A stretch of 58,098 nt of DNA from Methylobacterium sp. J-048 (GCF_022829515.1 NZ_JAKSYL010000298.1:1-58098), one strand, 5' to 3'. Numbered from the stretch's first letter, positions 41,303 to 50,480 are shown. Notes: generated by a model from the sequence alone, not told the origin. Made by a program: numbers and translations.

Positions 41303-41471
41303 GCACCTTCAGTAGGGCACCGGCGCAGCGGGCGTCAAAGCGCCCGGCCCGGGCCCTCGCCCGAGGCGGGACAACCTGCGGCGGGGCGGCGCGCACGGAA
41401 CCGTCCCCGGCCGCACCGATTGCCCCGGCATCCGGTCGCTTCGAGGGCGGCGAGCGAGCGAGACGCGCACG

Positions 41472-42242
41472 ATGATCCTGACCGACAAGCGAGCCCTGAT
41501 CACCGGAGCCGATTCCGGCATCGGGCAGGCGACCGCGGAGCTGTTCGCTCGCGAGGGCGCCGACGTGGCGATCACCTACCACACCGACGAGGCGGGCATC
41601 CGGGAGACCGCCGCCCGCGTCGAGGCGGTCGGCCGCCGCGCCCTGGTGCTGCAGCTCGACGTCGGCGATCCGGCCGCGGTGAACGCCGCCTACGACCGCA
41701 TCGGCAGCGAGCTGGGCGGTCTCGACATCCTGGTGGCCAATGCCGGCCAAGCGATGAGCGGCGTGCCGGTGGCCGAGATGGACGACGCGCTGCTGGAGCG
41801 GATCCTGCGGGTGAACCTGATGGGACCGCTGTTCTGCGCCCGCCCGTTCATCGGGATGCGCCGCGCTGAAGGCGGCGCCGGCAAGATCGTGTTCGTCTCC
41901 TCGGTGGCGCAGCACCTGCCGACCCCGGAGAGCGCCCCCTACGGCATGTCGAAGGCCGGGCTCGGCTCTCTGTGCCGCAGCCTGTCGCGGGAGCTCGCCG
42001 AGGACCGGATCAACGTCAACAACGTCGCCCCCGGCCTGATCGAGACGCCGATGACCGCCGACCGCTTCGAGAAGACCGAGGTGCTCGACCAGTCGCTGGA
42101 GCGGATCCCGTGGCACCGCGCCGGCCAGCCCGAAGAGATCGCCCGGGCGATCCTGTATCTCGCCTCGGATGCGGCCGATTACGTCACCGGGCACACCCTG
42201 GTGGTGGATGGCGGGTTGACCATGCAGTGGGGCGGGGCCTGA
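41472..42242 (+). CDS. short-chain dehydrogenase/reductase (glucose/ribitol dehydrogenase type)
   Basis: A 256-residue NAD(P)-dependent oxidoreductase. The coenzyme motif TGADSGIG, the NAG motif (LVANAG), the catalytic Ser in FVSSVAQH and the Tyr-x3-Lys in YGMSKAG are all present. NNVAPGLIETPM and VTGHTLVVDGG complete the classical family pattern. The substrate is unknown. It is transcribed divergently from the TetR gene and ends at a strong hairpin. Confidence 0.93.
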   Translation: MILTDKRALITGADSGIGQATAELFAREGADVAITYHTDEAGIRETAARVEAVGRRALVLQLDVGDPAAVNAAYDRIGSELGGLDILVANAGQAMSGVPVAEMDDALLERILRVNLMGPLFCARPFIGMRRAEGGAGKIVFVSSVAQHLPTPESAPYGMSKAGLGSLCRSLSRELAEDRINVNNVAPGLIETPMTADRFEKTEVLDQSLERIPWHRAGQPEEIARAILYLASDAADYVTGHTLVVDGGLTMQWGGA

Positions 42243-42246
42243 ACGG

Positions 42247-42282
42247 CCAAGGGCGCCGGGTTTTTTGACCCGGCGCCCTTGG
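42247..42282 (+). terminator. perfect 14-bp hairpin after the dehydrogenase
   Basis: CCAAGGGCGCCGGG/CCCGGCGCCCTTGG (42247-42260 with 42269-42282) pair perfectly. Unusually, the six-T run lies in the loop rather than after the stem. Confidence 0.7.
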
Positions 42283-42349
42283 CTGATGTCGACGATTTGA
42301 GGGACGTCCTGATCGGCCTGTTGCCGGCCGGGCAGACGCCGATTTCGAC

Positions 42350-42547
42350 CTACGAACCGAACTGCGAGCCGAGCTGCTCCAAGTACTCAGCGAGGTCGAG
42401 GCCGCCGACGCGCTTGCCGTAATCGAAGCGCATGCCCTGGCGGATGTCGATGCTGGCGTCGCGCGTGTTCAGGGTGAACGGCCGGACACACACCCAGGCC
42501 CCGTCGCGGCGGTGCTCGAAGTAGCCGAGGATCTCGTGCTTGGCCAT
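42350..42547 (-). CDS. small protein of unknown function
   Basis: 65 residues, ATG at 42545-42547 preceded by AGGGCAGGAC. The sequence (KHEILGYFEHRRDGAWVCVRPFTLNTRDASIDIRQGMRF) reads as a compact beta protein followed by a helix (LDLAEYLEQLGSQFG). It has one cysteine and no signal peptide. No family is recognised, but the sharp ribosome site and protein-like composition support coding. Confidence 0.65.
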   Translation of the reverse strand: MAKHEILGYFEHRRDGAWVCVRPFTLNTRDASIDIRQGMRFDYGKRVGGLDLAEYLEQLGSQFGS

Positions 42548-42849
42548 GTCCTGCCCTCTGGAATAGTGTTCGAGGACATAACGGAGCCGCTGCCATTCGG
42601 TTCGCCCGGCGCGACTGTTTTTCGCGCGTGAATCGGTGCGAATCGCGTATTCGTGCTCCGAAGCCGGTCCGGACTGACCTGGTCATAGCTTGGCTATAAC
42701 AGTTCAAGGCATCGAGCGGCGGTCCGCCGGTGCTCGAGTATCACGTCAGCCCCCATGATTGTGATCCGACCACCGTGGCACAACGGTGGCGACGGTCCTG
42801 CACCGTTAGGCCGGCCGGCCCGATCGGAGCCGGCCGGGGCCCGATGACG
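42548..42849. other. intergenic region with hairpins
   Basis: No gene is seen. It holds the hairpin CCACCGT/ACGGTGG (42770-42789) and a GC-rich hairpin GGCCGGC/GCCGGCC around 42810-42836 that may terminate the minus-strand DUF892 gene. A less GC-rich stretch (42660-42710) may carry the promoter of the small protein. Confidence 0.45.
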
Positions 42850-43359
42850 TCAGCGGTCGGCCTTCTTGCCGGCCGTGGTCAGCGCGAGGTAGCGCTCGGT
42901 GGTCGGCTTGATCAGCGACCGCACCGCCTCGGCCATGCCCTGCTCCTCCTTCAGCGATTGCTCGAAGCCGGTCCGATGGCCCTGCTGGCCGGCCGCGTCA
43001 GCGATGGTCAGCAGCGACTCGTAGGCCGCGATCTCGAAATTCTCGAAGGCGTGGTTGGCGTAGGTGTTCTTCAGGATCTCGTCCTGGGCCGGCGCGTGGC
43101 CGAGCGCCATCATGTTGCCGACGAAGCCCAGGAATCCCTCCTTGAGCGCGGAGGGGCTGTCGCCCAGGCTCTGAAGGGCTTCCTCCAGGCGATGGCGCTG
43201 GCCATGGGTCTCCTCGATGTGCCGGCGCAGGGCCTTCTCCATCTCCGGGTAATGCTCCAGGCGCTCGACCTGCCGCTCCATGATCTGCAGGGCCTGCATC
43301 TCGACGGCGTGGGTGTTCTTCAGGGCCGTGACGTAGATCGAACGTGTGTCGAGGGTCAT
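42850..43359 (-). CDS. DUF892 (YciE/YciF-type) ferritin-like protein
   Basis: A 169-residue four-helix protein. YVTALKNTHAVEMQALQIMERQVERLEHYPEMEKALRRHIEETHGQRHRLEEAL carries the E-x(n)-E-x2-H iron ligands of the first helix pair. NHAFENFEIAAYESLLTIAD and EQSLKEEQGMAEAVRSLI supply the second. These proteins are linked to stress and stationary phase. It is divergent from the porin gene. Confidence 0.9.
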   Translation of the reverse strand: MTLDTRSIYVTALKNTHAVEMQALQIMERQVERLEHYPEMEKALRRHIEETHGQRHRLEEALQSLGDSPSALKEGFLGFVGNMMALGHAPAQDEILKNTYANHAFENFEIAAYESLLTIADAAGQQGHRTGFEQSLKEEQGMAEAVRSLIKPTTERYLALTTAGKKADR

Positions 43360-43490
43360 GTCGGGGTCTCGCGATGGCTGGGGATCGGGGCGATCCGTTC
43401 ATCCGGCCAACGTCGGCTCCGCACGGCCAAGTTCCGGCCGGGAAGGTCGCAGGCCCCCGCCCGTGCCGGGCCGGGTCGCGTCTGCCGGGC

Positions 43491-43518
43491 GCCGCGGCCG
43501 TGGCGCCGCGGCCGTGGC
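43491..43518 (+). repeat. 14-bp tandem repeat in the DUF892-porin intergenic region
   Basis: GCCGCGGCCGTGGC is repeated exactly twice (43491-43504 and 43505-43518), followed by a diverged third unit, GTCGCGGCCACAGC. The surrounding 43360-43682 gap carries the two divergent promoters; no gene is seen in it. Confidence 0.8.
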
Positions 43519-43685
43519 GTCGCGGCCACAGCGCGCGCGTCTCCGCATCCCGAGGACAGCTTTCCCGCCAGTTGTACGGATGGCGTGCTAGCCGCGTCAT
43601 GCCGGCGTCGCACGCCGTATCCGACAAGTCCGAACACCGCCTCCGGACCGCCCGCCGGATCCGCGCTCGCACGGGGTGACCAGTG

Positions 43686-45371
43686 ATGTTCCGATCGATC
43701 CTGCCGAGCGTCGTGCCGGCTGCCCTGGCCCTCGCGGCCGGTCTCACGGTCGTTCCCGCCCGCGCCCAGACCGCCGCCGAGATGGCGGCCCGGATGGACG
43801 CGATGCAGCGGCAGATGCAGGCGATGCAGCAGGAACTCGCGGCCCTGCGCCGGCAGGCGGGAGCACAGCGCCAGACCCTCGCCGGCGAGACGCGCGCCCG
43901 CCGGGCTCTGTCGCACGAGCAGGCGCGCCTCGCCGCGCGGACCGAGCGCCAGCAACAGTTGGCGCAGGCGGGCGGCCCCGGCGGGGCGCGGCCGGCCGCC
44001 TCCGAGCACACGCCGGTGATCCTCGCCAACGACCTGGTCTGCAACGCCGGCAGCTACGCGCTGGGGCCGGCGATCTGCTTCACCCCGGGGGGCTTCGTCG
44101 AGCTGGCGGGCGTCTTCCGCAACCCCAACCTCGTCTCGGACGTCGCCACCGACTTCAACGGCATCCCGTTCCGCAACAGCCCGCAGGCCCGCGAGAGCGA
44201 GTTCCGCTTCTCCGCCCGGCAGAGCCGCCTGAGCGGCCTGTTCACCGCCAAGGTCGAGCCGACGCTGCAGATCTCGGGCTATTACGAGATCGACTTCCTG
44301 GCGGCGGGGACCACCTCGAATTCCCGCGAGAGCAACAGCTACACGCCGCGGGTCCGGCAGATCTTCGCCACCGTCGATGCCCTGGAGTCCGGCTGGCACG
44401 TGCTGGCGGGCCAAGCCTGGAGCCTGATCACCACGGACCTCTCCGGGATCACGCCGCTCAAGGAGCAGATCCCGCTCACCATCGACGCGCAATACGTGCC
44501 GGGCTTCAACTGGACCCGCAACCCGCAGGTGCGGGTGGTCAAGGACCTGGCGCCGGGCCTCTGGGCCGGCCTGTCGGCGGAATCACCCCAGAGCGTGCTG
44601 CCGCCGAGCCCGTTCGCCGCCCCGGGCCTCGTCAACCTCAACAACACCGGCGACGGCGCCGGCCTGCTCAACACCGCCACCACCTACTCGAACAACAGCG
44701 TCCCCGACATCGTCGGCAAGCTCGCCGTGGAGCCGGGCTTCGGCCATTACGAGGTCAAGGGGCTGGTGCGGTTCTTCGACGACCGCCTGAGCGCAACCAA
44801 CATCACCGCCGCGACCCGCCTCCCCGGCCGCTCGGACAGCGCCCTGGGCTACGGGATCGGCGGCGCCGCGACCCTGCCGGTGATCGACAAGGCCCTCGAC
44901 ATCCAGGTCAGCGGCCTCGTCGGCCAGGGCATCGGCCGCTACGGCTCGGCGCAGCTGCCGGACTTCGCCCTCAAGGCCGACGGCTCGATCGCCCCGATCC
45001 CGGCCTTCCAGCTGCTGACCGGCGCCGTCGCCCATATCCAGCCGGGCACCGACGTCTACCTCTATGCCGGCTGGGAGCACGCGTCGCGGGCCGGCGCCCG
45101 CAACGCCACGGGCTACGGCGCGCCGACCCTGGTGGTGACCGGCTGCGACGTCGAGGGGGCGGCCAGCGGCACCTGCCAGGCCGAGAGCCACGACATCCGG
45201 CAGATCACCGGCGGCTTCTGGCACGACCTGTACTAGGGCTCGTACGGGCGCCTCGTGGCGGGCGCCCAGGCCTCCTACACCGAGCGCGACGCCTTCCGGG
45301 GCCTGTACGGGATCCAGCCCTCCGCCCACCTCGTCACCGGGCTGGCCTCGCTGCGCTACTATCCGTTCTGA
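43686..45371 (+). pseudogene. outer-membrane porin with in-frame amber stop near the C-terminus
   Basis: A porin with a signal peptide (LPSVVPAALALAAGLTVVPARA), a coiled-coil stalk (AAEMAARMDAMQRQMQAMQQELAALRRQA) and a beta-barrel of the alphaproteobacterial coiled-coil porin type (CFTPGGFVELAGVFRNPN, FRFSARQSRLSGLFTAKVEPTLQISGYYEIDF, YEVKGLVRFFDDRLS). Reading stops at TAG 45234-45236 after GFWHDLY. The same frame then continues GSYGRLVAGAQASYTERDAF ... LASLRYYPF to TGA at 45369-45371. This is exactly the last strands and terminal phenylalanine that the BAM complex needs. AAG-to-TAG would explain it. Truncated product: 43686-45236. GTG at 43683 is the alternative start. Confidence 0.88.
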
Positions 45372-45390
45372 CGGCCCGGAACCGGCGGCC

Positions 45391-46020
45391 TTATGCCAGC
45401 CCCTCCTCCTGCAACGCCGCCTTCACCGCCGGGCGCCCGCGGACGCGGCCGTACCAGGCCCGCAGGTTGTCCAGGTGGTCGAAGTGGATGTCGGCCCGGT
45501 AATACGAGCTCAGCCACGGGGCCTGGCCCCAGCCGGTGAGCGCGAACAGGTAGGCGTCGGCGACCGTGAAGGTGTCGCCCAGGAGGAAGTCCTGCGCGGC
45601 GAGCTGGGCGTCGATCCAGGCATAGCGCGCTTCGAGCTTCGGCTTGGCGGTCTCGACCCAGCGCCCCGCCAGCCGGGCGTAGAGCAGGGGAACGAAGCCC
45701 TTGTGGATCTCGGAATTGAGGAAGCCGAGCATCTCCTGAAGGCGGTAGCGATCGAAGCTCCCGTTCGCCGGGGCGAGGCCCGCCTCCGGCTTCAGGTCGG
45801 CCAGGTATTGCAGGATGGCGGGGCCTTCCCGCAGGACACGGCCGTCGCCGAGTTCGAGGGCCGGGACGTAGCCGTGCGGGTTGACGGCGTAGTAATCCTC
45901 GCCCTCTTCGGTCTTGTGGTCGGCGTGATCGACTCGACAGACGGCCAGGTCGAGGCCGAGTTCGTGGGCGACAATGTGCGGCGCGAGCGAGCAGCTCGCG
46001 GGGATGGCATACAGTTTCAT
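45391..46020 (-). CDS. glutathione S-transferase, beta-like
   Basis: 209 residues. The thioredoxin-fold N-domain starts MKLYAIPASCSLAPHIVAHELGLD, with Cys10 at the position used by beta-class enzymes for glutathione bonding. NPHGYVPALELGDGRVLREGPAILQYLAD contains the cis-Pro and the Glu/Ser glutathione contacts. The C-domain has LLGDTFTVADAYLFALTGW. The start ATG at 46018-46020 is the family's normal N-terminus. It is divergent from the HxlR regulator and shares its operator region, so it is the likely target gene. Confidence 0.93.
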   Translation of the reverse strand: MKLYAIPASCSLAPHIVAHELGLDLAVCRVDHADHKTEEGEDYYAVNPHGYVPALELGDGRVLREGPAILQYLADLKPEAGLAPANGSFDRYRLQEMLGFLNSEIHKGFVPLLYARLAGRWVETAKPKLEARYAWIDAQLAAQDFLLGDTFTVADAYLFALTGWGQAPWLSSYYRADIHFDHLDNLRAWYGRVRGRPAVKAALQEEGLA

Positions 46021-46129
46021 GGACAGGCTCTGAAGACGTGCCGTAACGTCGGTGCCGGAAACGGTGGTTTCCTGGAGTTTTCGTAGCGCAGTCGAGACGA
46101 TGACGGAAGAACGCAGTAATTTGAGCGCT

Positions 46130-46153
46130 GGGCACAAGAATTATACTGTGCCC
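46130..46153. promoter_or_regulatory. inverted-repeat operator with embedded -10 box
   Basis: GGGCACA (46130-46136) and TGTGCCC (46147-46153) form a perfect inverted repeat with a 10-base AT-rich centre, 18 bases before the HxlR start. The centre reads TATAAT on the minus strand (46139-46144), toward the transferase, and TATACT on the plus strand (46142-46147), toward HxlR. One bound dimer would therefore block both promoters. Confidence 0.7.
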
Positions 46154-46170
46154 GTCTCGGGGTCGCGTCG

Positions 46171-46494
46171 ATGAGGGCGACCGTGACCGGGTGCTCCGTC
46201 GAGCACGCGATGCACCTGCTCGGCGGCCGCTGGCGCCTGCTGCTGGTGAGCTATCTGATCGATGGCCCGAAACGCTTCAACGAACTCCGGCGCGACCTGC
46301 CCGGCATCTCGCAGCGGATGCTGACGCTGGATCTCCGCGCCCTCGAATCCGCCGGCCTCATCAGGCGCACCGTCTATCCGACGACGCCCGTCAAAGTGGA
46401 ATACGCGCTCACCGAGGACGGGATGCGGCTGAAGAAGGTCGTGTCCGTCGTCCAGGAATTCGGCCTCTGGCTGAAGCAGCGCGGCGCGGTCTGA
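46171..46494 (+). CDS. HxlR-family transcriptional regulator
   Basis: A 107-residue winged-helix regulator: CSVEHAMHLLGGRWRLLLVSYLIDGPKRFNELRRDLPGISQRMLTLDLRALESAGLI is the HxlR signature, including the conserved N-terminal Cys8 that senses electrophiles or oxidants in several members. TVYPTTPVKVEYALTEDG is the wing. Divergent from glutathione S-transferase with a perfect inverted repeat between them, it is probably an autorepressor that also controls the transferase. Confidence 0.92.
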   Translation: MRATVTGCSVEHAMHLLGGRWRLLLVSYLIDGPKRFNELRRDLPGISQRMLTLDLRALESAGLIRRTVYPTTPVKVEYALTEDGMRLKKVVSVVQEFGLWLKQRGAV

Positions 46495-46533
46495 GCGGTT
46501 CTGTCCGCCCTCCCCCGGTCCCGCCCGCCGCGG

Positions 46534-47136
46534 TCAATGCAGGGATTGGTTCGCCGGCGCGCGCTGCCGATCGGCGAGGTGTTTGCCGACTTCGAGCAGC
46601 AGGGTTTCCGTCAAAGCGACGATGCGCGTGTCGCCGAGGTCCGAGACGGCGTTGTGCAGGGACAGGCACAGGTCGGCGGTCTTGTTCAGAGCGTCCTCGA
46701 TCGTGCCCCCGTCCCGGGTCGCGAAGGCGATGCCCGCGGACTTGCTGTCCGAGATCTCGACGACGACGCCCCGGCCCGTGGTCGGGCGGCCGGCCTCGTC
46801 CAGGTAGAAATGCCCGCGGGTGAACACCCAGCGCAGCCGCCCTTCCGGGGAGCAGACCCGGTACTCGGCGGTGTACGACCCGCCGGATTGCACGCAGTCC
46901 AGGATGACTTGCGAGATATGCGCCTGATCGTCGTGATGGACGGCCTTCATGATCTCGGCGAGGCTGACGCCGGCCCGCGACCGGGCCGGGCTGATGTTGA
47001 ACAGCAACGCCGTGACCGGATCGGCGCGCGCGTCGTCGTTGGGGATGTCCCACATCCAGAAGCCGACCCCGCCGGATGCTTCGAGCGCCGCGATCAGCGC
47101 CGCCTCGGAGACGACGTCGTCCGAATGGTCCACCAA
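46534..47136 (-). CDS. PAS-domain protein
   Basis: About 200 residues, started by TTG (47134-47136) or the adjacent GTG, with GGGGTAT upstream. A single PAS fold (GVGFWMWDIPNDDARADPVTALLFNIS ... SLAEIMKAVHHDDQAHISQVILDCVQSGGSYTAEYRV, with the GRLRWVFTRGHF C-terminal strands) is of the PAS_3 class. A C-terminal helical part (ALNKTADLCLSLHNAVSDLGD) has no kinase, GGDEF or HTH output domain. It may modulate a partner signalling protein. A 10-bp palindrome CCGATATCGG (47145-47154) lies just upstream. Confidence 0.78.
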   Translation of the reverse strand: MVDHSDDVVSEAALIAALEASGGVGFWMWDIPNDDARADPVTALLFNISPARSRAGVSLAEIMKAVHHDDQAHISQVILDCVQSGGSYTAEYRVCSPEGRLRWVFTRGHFYLDEAGRPTTGRGVVVEISDSKSAGIAFATRDGGTIEDALNKTADLCLSLHNAVSDLGDTRIVALTETLLLEVGKHLADRQRAPANQSLH

Positions 47137-47329
47137 GATATACCCCGATATCGGTATCGCGCGTGCTCGCCATGCCGGTTACTGTGTCGGCCTGACCGTT
47201 CTGGCCGGATGTACCAGAAATCGTCGGGCGAACAGAGCGCGGCGGCAACAGCCGGGCCGATTCCCGGGTGGATCACGATCGCGCCGTCCGTATGCCGTCA
47301 CCCCCGAAAGGGGCGGTCCGGGCAGCTCC

Positions 47330-48181
47330 TCAGACCTTGCCCTTCCAGGGCACGAGCGCGCGCTCCAGGCGGCGCATCCCGAACTCGAACAGGGCCGCGA
47401 ACAGGCCGATCATCAGGATCCCCATCACCACCACGTCGGTGCGCAGGAAGTTCGAGGCGTTGAGGACGAGCTGGCCGAGCCCGGCCTGGGCGGCCACCAT
47501 CTCGGCGGCGACCAGGGTGGTCCAGCCCACGCCCATGCCGATCCGCAGGCCGATCAGGATCTCCGGCAGGGCTGCCGGCAGCACCACGTAGCGCAGCACC
47601 TGCCAGCGGCTCGCCCCCAGCGCCCGCGCCGCGTTGATCTGGTCGCCGGAGGCGGAGAGAACGCCGGAGCGCGTCGCCAGGGCCACCGGGGCGAAGCAGG
47701 CCAGGACGATCAGCAGTACCTTCGACAGCTCGCCGATCCCGAACCAGATGATCATCAGCGGCAGGTAGGCCAGGGGCGGCAGCGGCCGGTAGAACTCGAT
47801 CAGCGGGTCGAGCACGCCCCGGGCGATCCGGCTCGTCCCCATGGCGAGGCCGGCGGGAATCCCGGCGGCGGCGGCGATCAGGAAGGCGCCGACCACGCGC
47901 AGCAGGCTGTCCCGGACGTGGACGCCCAGCGGCGCCCCGTCGAGATCGCCGTTCCAGGCCTGCGCGAAGGCCGACAGGATCGCCCCCGGCGGCGGCAGGA
48001 ACAGCGGCTTGACCCAGCCGGCCCCGGTCGCGAGCGCCCAGAGCCCGAGGATGGCAAGCACCGTGGCGAGGCTGATGGCCGGGACCAGGGCGCCGTCGCG
48101 CAGGGTCCGGCGGCCGGCTCCGGGGCGTCGGCGCGGCGCGTCTTCCGCGGGGGCCGGCGCGTCGAGGGGCAATCCGCTCAT
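47330..48181 (-). CDS. tauC: ABC transporter permease, taurine/sulfonate/nitrate type
   Basis: A 283-residue inner-membrane subunit with about six helices and the cytoplasmic EAA loop (SGDQINAARALGASRWQVLRYVVLPAALPEILIGLRIGMGVGWTTLVAAEMV) of the SsuC/TauC/NrtB family. It is the last gene of a three-gene minus-strand operon and overlaps the ATPase gene (ATGA). Taurine specificity is suggested by its binding protein but not proven. No tauD dioxygenase is present. Confidence 0.9.
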   Translation of the reverse strand: MSGLPLDAPAPAEDAPRRRPGAGRRTLRDGALVPAISLATVLAILGLWALATGAGWVKPLFLPPPGAILSAFAQAWNGDLDGAPLGVHVRDSLLRVVGAFLIAAAAGIPAGLAMGTSRIARGVLDPLIEFYRPLPPLAYLPLMIIWFGIGELSKVLLIVLACFAPVALATRSGVLSASGDQINAARALGASRWQVLRYVVLPAALPEILIGLRIGMGVGWTTLVAAEMVAAQAGLGQLVLNASNFLRTDVVVMGILMIGLFAALFEFGMRRLERALVPWKGKV

Positions 48182-48969
48182 CGGGAGGCTCCGAACGCCG
48201 TGACGGGGCGATGATGGATCCGCCCTAGCACGCGCTCGCGCATGGCGATGAAGTCGGGATCGGACTTCACCGCCCGGGCCTCGCGCCCGGCCAGGAAGGC
48301 CCGGGAGAACGGCAGCGCGATCGTCTCGACGATGCGGCCCGGGCGCGGGCTCATGATCAGCAGCGTGGTGGCGAGGAAGACCGCCTCCTCGACATCGTGG
48401 GTGATGAAGAACGCCATCTTGCCGGTCCGGTCCCAGACCCGCAGGATCAGCTCCTGGACCTGCTCGCGGGTGAAGGCGTCGAGCGCCCCCAGCGGCTCGT
48501 CCATCAGCAGGGCGCGCGGGTCGCTGGCCAGCGCCCGCGCGAGGCCGACCCGCTGCTGCATGCCGCCCGAGAGCTCGTAGACCTTGCGGTCGGCGAACTC
48601 GGCGAGGCCGACGAGGTCGAGCATGGCGAGCGCGATCCGGCGCCGCTCCGCCCGCGGGACGCCGCGCATCTTCGAGCCGAAGGCGACGTTCTCGGCGACA
48701 TCCAGCCAGGGCATCAGGGCGTGGCGCTGGAACACCACGCCCCGGTCGGCCCCCGGCCCCCGGATCGGCGCACCGTCGAGCAGGATGCTGCCGGTGGTGG
48801 GTTCGAGGAAGCCCGCGATCGCCGACAGCAGGGTGGTCTTGCCGCAGCCCGAGGCGCCCAGGGCGACCACGAACTCCCCCGGCCGGATGGTCAGGTCGAT
48901 CCCCGAGAGGGCGGCGATGCCGGAATCCCCCTCTCCGTAATGGACGCTGACGTTGCGGATCTCGATCAT
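48178..48969 (-). CDS. tauB: ABC transporter ATP-binding protein, taurine/sulfonate type
   Basis: A 263-residue ATPase. Walker A GASGCGKTTLLSAIAGF, Q-loop VVFQRHALMPWLDVAENVAFG (the WLDVxENVxFG pattern typical of TauB/SsuB), signature LSGGMQQRVGLARAL, Walker B ALLMDEPLGALD and H-loop FITHDVEEAVFLA. ATG at 48967-48969 gives the normal N-terminus MIEIRNVSVHY. It is the middle gene of the operon. Confidence 0.94.
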   Translation of the reverse strand: MIEIRNVSVHYGEGDSGIAALSGIDLTIRPGEFVVALGASGCGKTTLLSAIAGFLEPTTGSILLDGAPIRGPGADRGVVFQRHALMPWLDVAENVAFGSKMRGVPRAERRRIALAMLDLVGLAEFADRKVYELSGGMQQRVGLARALASDPRALLMDEPLGALDAFTREQVQELILRVWDRTGKMAFFITHDVEEAVFLATTLLIMSPRPGRIVETIALPFSRAFLAGREARAVKSDPDFIAMRERVLGRIHHRPVTAFGASR

Positions 48970-49003
48970 GGGCCGCTCCGAACCTGCCGCCGGGGAGCCG
49001 TCG

Positions 49004-50029
49004 CTATTTCCGGGCCGCGGCCACGTAGTCGGTGGTGACGAATCGGCCATAATCCGGCGCCAGCGCCTGCACGCGGCCCTGCGCCTTCAGGAACTCGGCG
49101 GTCTCGGTCAGGGCCTTGGCGGCGCCGCCGCCGAGCCAGGCCGGGGAGGCCTGCGCCTCGAGGGTCGGGAAGCGGTAGGCCGCCAGGCTCGCCGGCACCT
49201 CCTCGGGGGTCGAGCCGGTGATCTTGGCCGTGGCCTTCACCTCCGGGGCATCGGCGGCCCAGGGCTTGGCCGCGTAGGCCGCGTCCTGGGCGGCGATCAG
49301 CTTCACCAGGGTCACCAGAAAATCCCGGTTCCTGGCCGCCCAGGCCCGGTCCACCACCAGGCCGTCGAAGGTCGCCTTGCCCTGGCGGGCGATGTCGCCG
49401 GCCGAGATCAGCACCGTGCCGGACTTCTTCACCCGGGCGAGCACCGGATCCCAGATGAAGGTCGCGTCGATGTCGCCGCGCTCCCAGGCGGCGGCGATCT
49501 CGGGCGGGCGCATGTTGAGGATCGTGACGTCCTTCTGGGTCAGCCCGGCACCGGCGAGCGCCGCGATCAGCTGGTAGTGCGAGGTCGACACGAACGGCAC
49601 CGCGACCGTCTTGCCGCGCAGGTCGGCGACGCGCGTCACGCCGCTGCCGGTGCGCGCGACCAGCTGCTCGGCATCGGCGATCTCGTCGAGGATCCAGAAC
49701 AGCTCGATGTCGAGCCCCTGGGAGGCCGCCGCCGCGATCGGGCTCGACCCCGCCTCGCCGACCTGGACGTTGCCGGACGCCATGGCGCGGATCACGTCGC
49801 CGCCGCCGCCGAACTTGCGCCAGTGCACCGTGTAGCCGGTCGCCTTCTCGATGGCGCCCGACTCCATCAGGGCCCGGAACGGCACGACCATGTCCTGATG
49901 GGCGAAGGTGACCTCCTTGTCGGCGGCCCCGGCCCGGCCCGGCGCGAGGGTGCCGAGGACCAGCGGCGCGAGCGCCGCGAGAACAGCCAGCGCGCCGGGT
50001 CGGCGGCGGTGAGACCTTGCTGAGATCAT
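49004..50029 (-). CDS. tauA: taurine-type ABC transporter substrate-binding protein
   Basis: A 341-residue periplasmic binding protein with an arginine-containing signal peptide (SHRRRPGALAVLAALAPLVLGTLAPGRAGAA). The mature start KEVTFAHQDMVVPFRALMESGAIEKATGYTVHWRKFGGGGDVIRAMASGNVQVGEAGSSP is very like TauA. GGAGGGGG before ATG 50027-50029 is strong. First gene of the tauABC-like importer, probably for an organosulfonate used under sulphur limitation. The promoter should lie in 50030-50150 but is not obvious. Confidence 0.92.
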   Translation of the reverse strand: MISARSHRRRPGALAVLAALAPLVLGTLAPGRAGAADKEVTFAHQDMVVPFRALMESGAIEKATGYTVHWRKFGGGGDVIRAMASGNVQVGEAGSSPIAAAASQGLDIELFWILDEIADAEQLVARTGSGVTRVADLRGKTVAVPFVSTSHYQLIAALAGAGLTQKDVTILNMRPPEIAAAWERGDIDATFIWDPVLARVKKSGTVLISAGDIARQGKATFDGLVVDRAWAARNRDFLVTLVKLIAAQDAAYAAKPWAADAPEVKATAKITGSTPEEVPASLAAYRFPTLEAQASPAWLGGGAAKALTETAEFLKAQGRVQALAPDYGRFVTTDYVAAARK

Positions 50030-50480
50030 GAAGACATTCCCCCTCCGGCAAGCCGACTCAATGCCAAGCCGGCTCGCCGACGGCAGGGTCGGACAAGTTA
50101 AGCTTCGCAGGCAAGGGCAAGGCGTCCCCGGTGCCCATGCGATGAGCGAAGTCACGCGGAAATCCGCGCGCCGCGGTTCCACGACCGCCGGCTTCCGGAC
50201 GACCGGGTGGCGACCGGCCGCCGCAGCGCCCAGGAAGCCGCGCGGCGCCTCGATCCGCGCATGCCGTGCCGCTGGTACCGCCCCCGCGGCGAGGCATCCG
50301 GACCGGCCCGGTGTTGCGTGGTGCGGATCCGGCCTTGCGACCCCGACAGGGGATGGCCCGCGCCGGCGGCCACGACTGAAATCTGTGGATCCCACTGCGC
50401 TCCGATAGATTTGCCTTTCAGAATTGAAAGCTTTATAAAATCTGGCAATTCGATTCAAAAAAATGAATTTAGGCTAGATC
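50030..50480. other. 450-base intergenic region with an AT-rich end
   Basis: No supported gene. The first part is ordinary GC-rich leader DNA of tauA. The last 75 bases (50405-50480) drop sharply in GC (GAATTGAAAGCTTTATAAAA..., then runs of A) and probably hold the promoter of the downstream membrane protein. Confidence 0.5.

Noticed and set aside
43491..43532. Possible CRISPR-like repeat
   Set aside because: Two units without spacers and no cas genes; it is a simple tandem duplication. No CRISPR array is present in the window.
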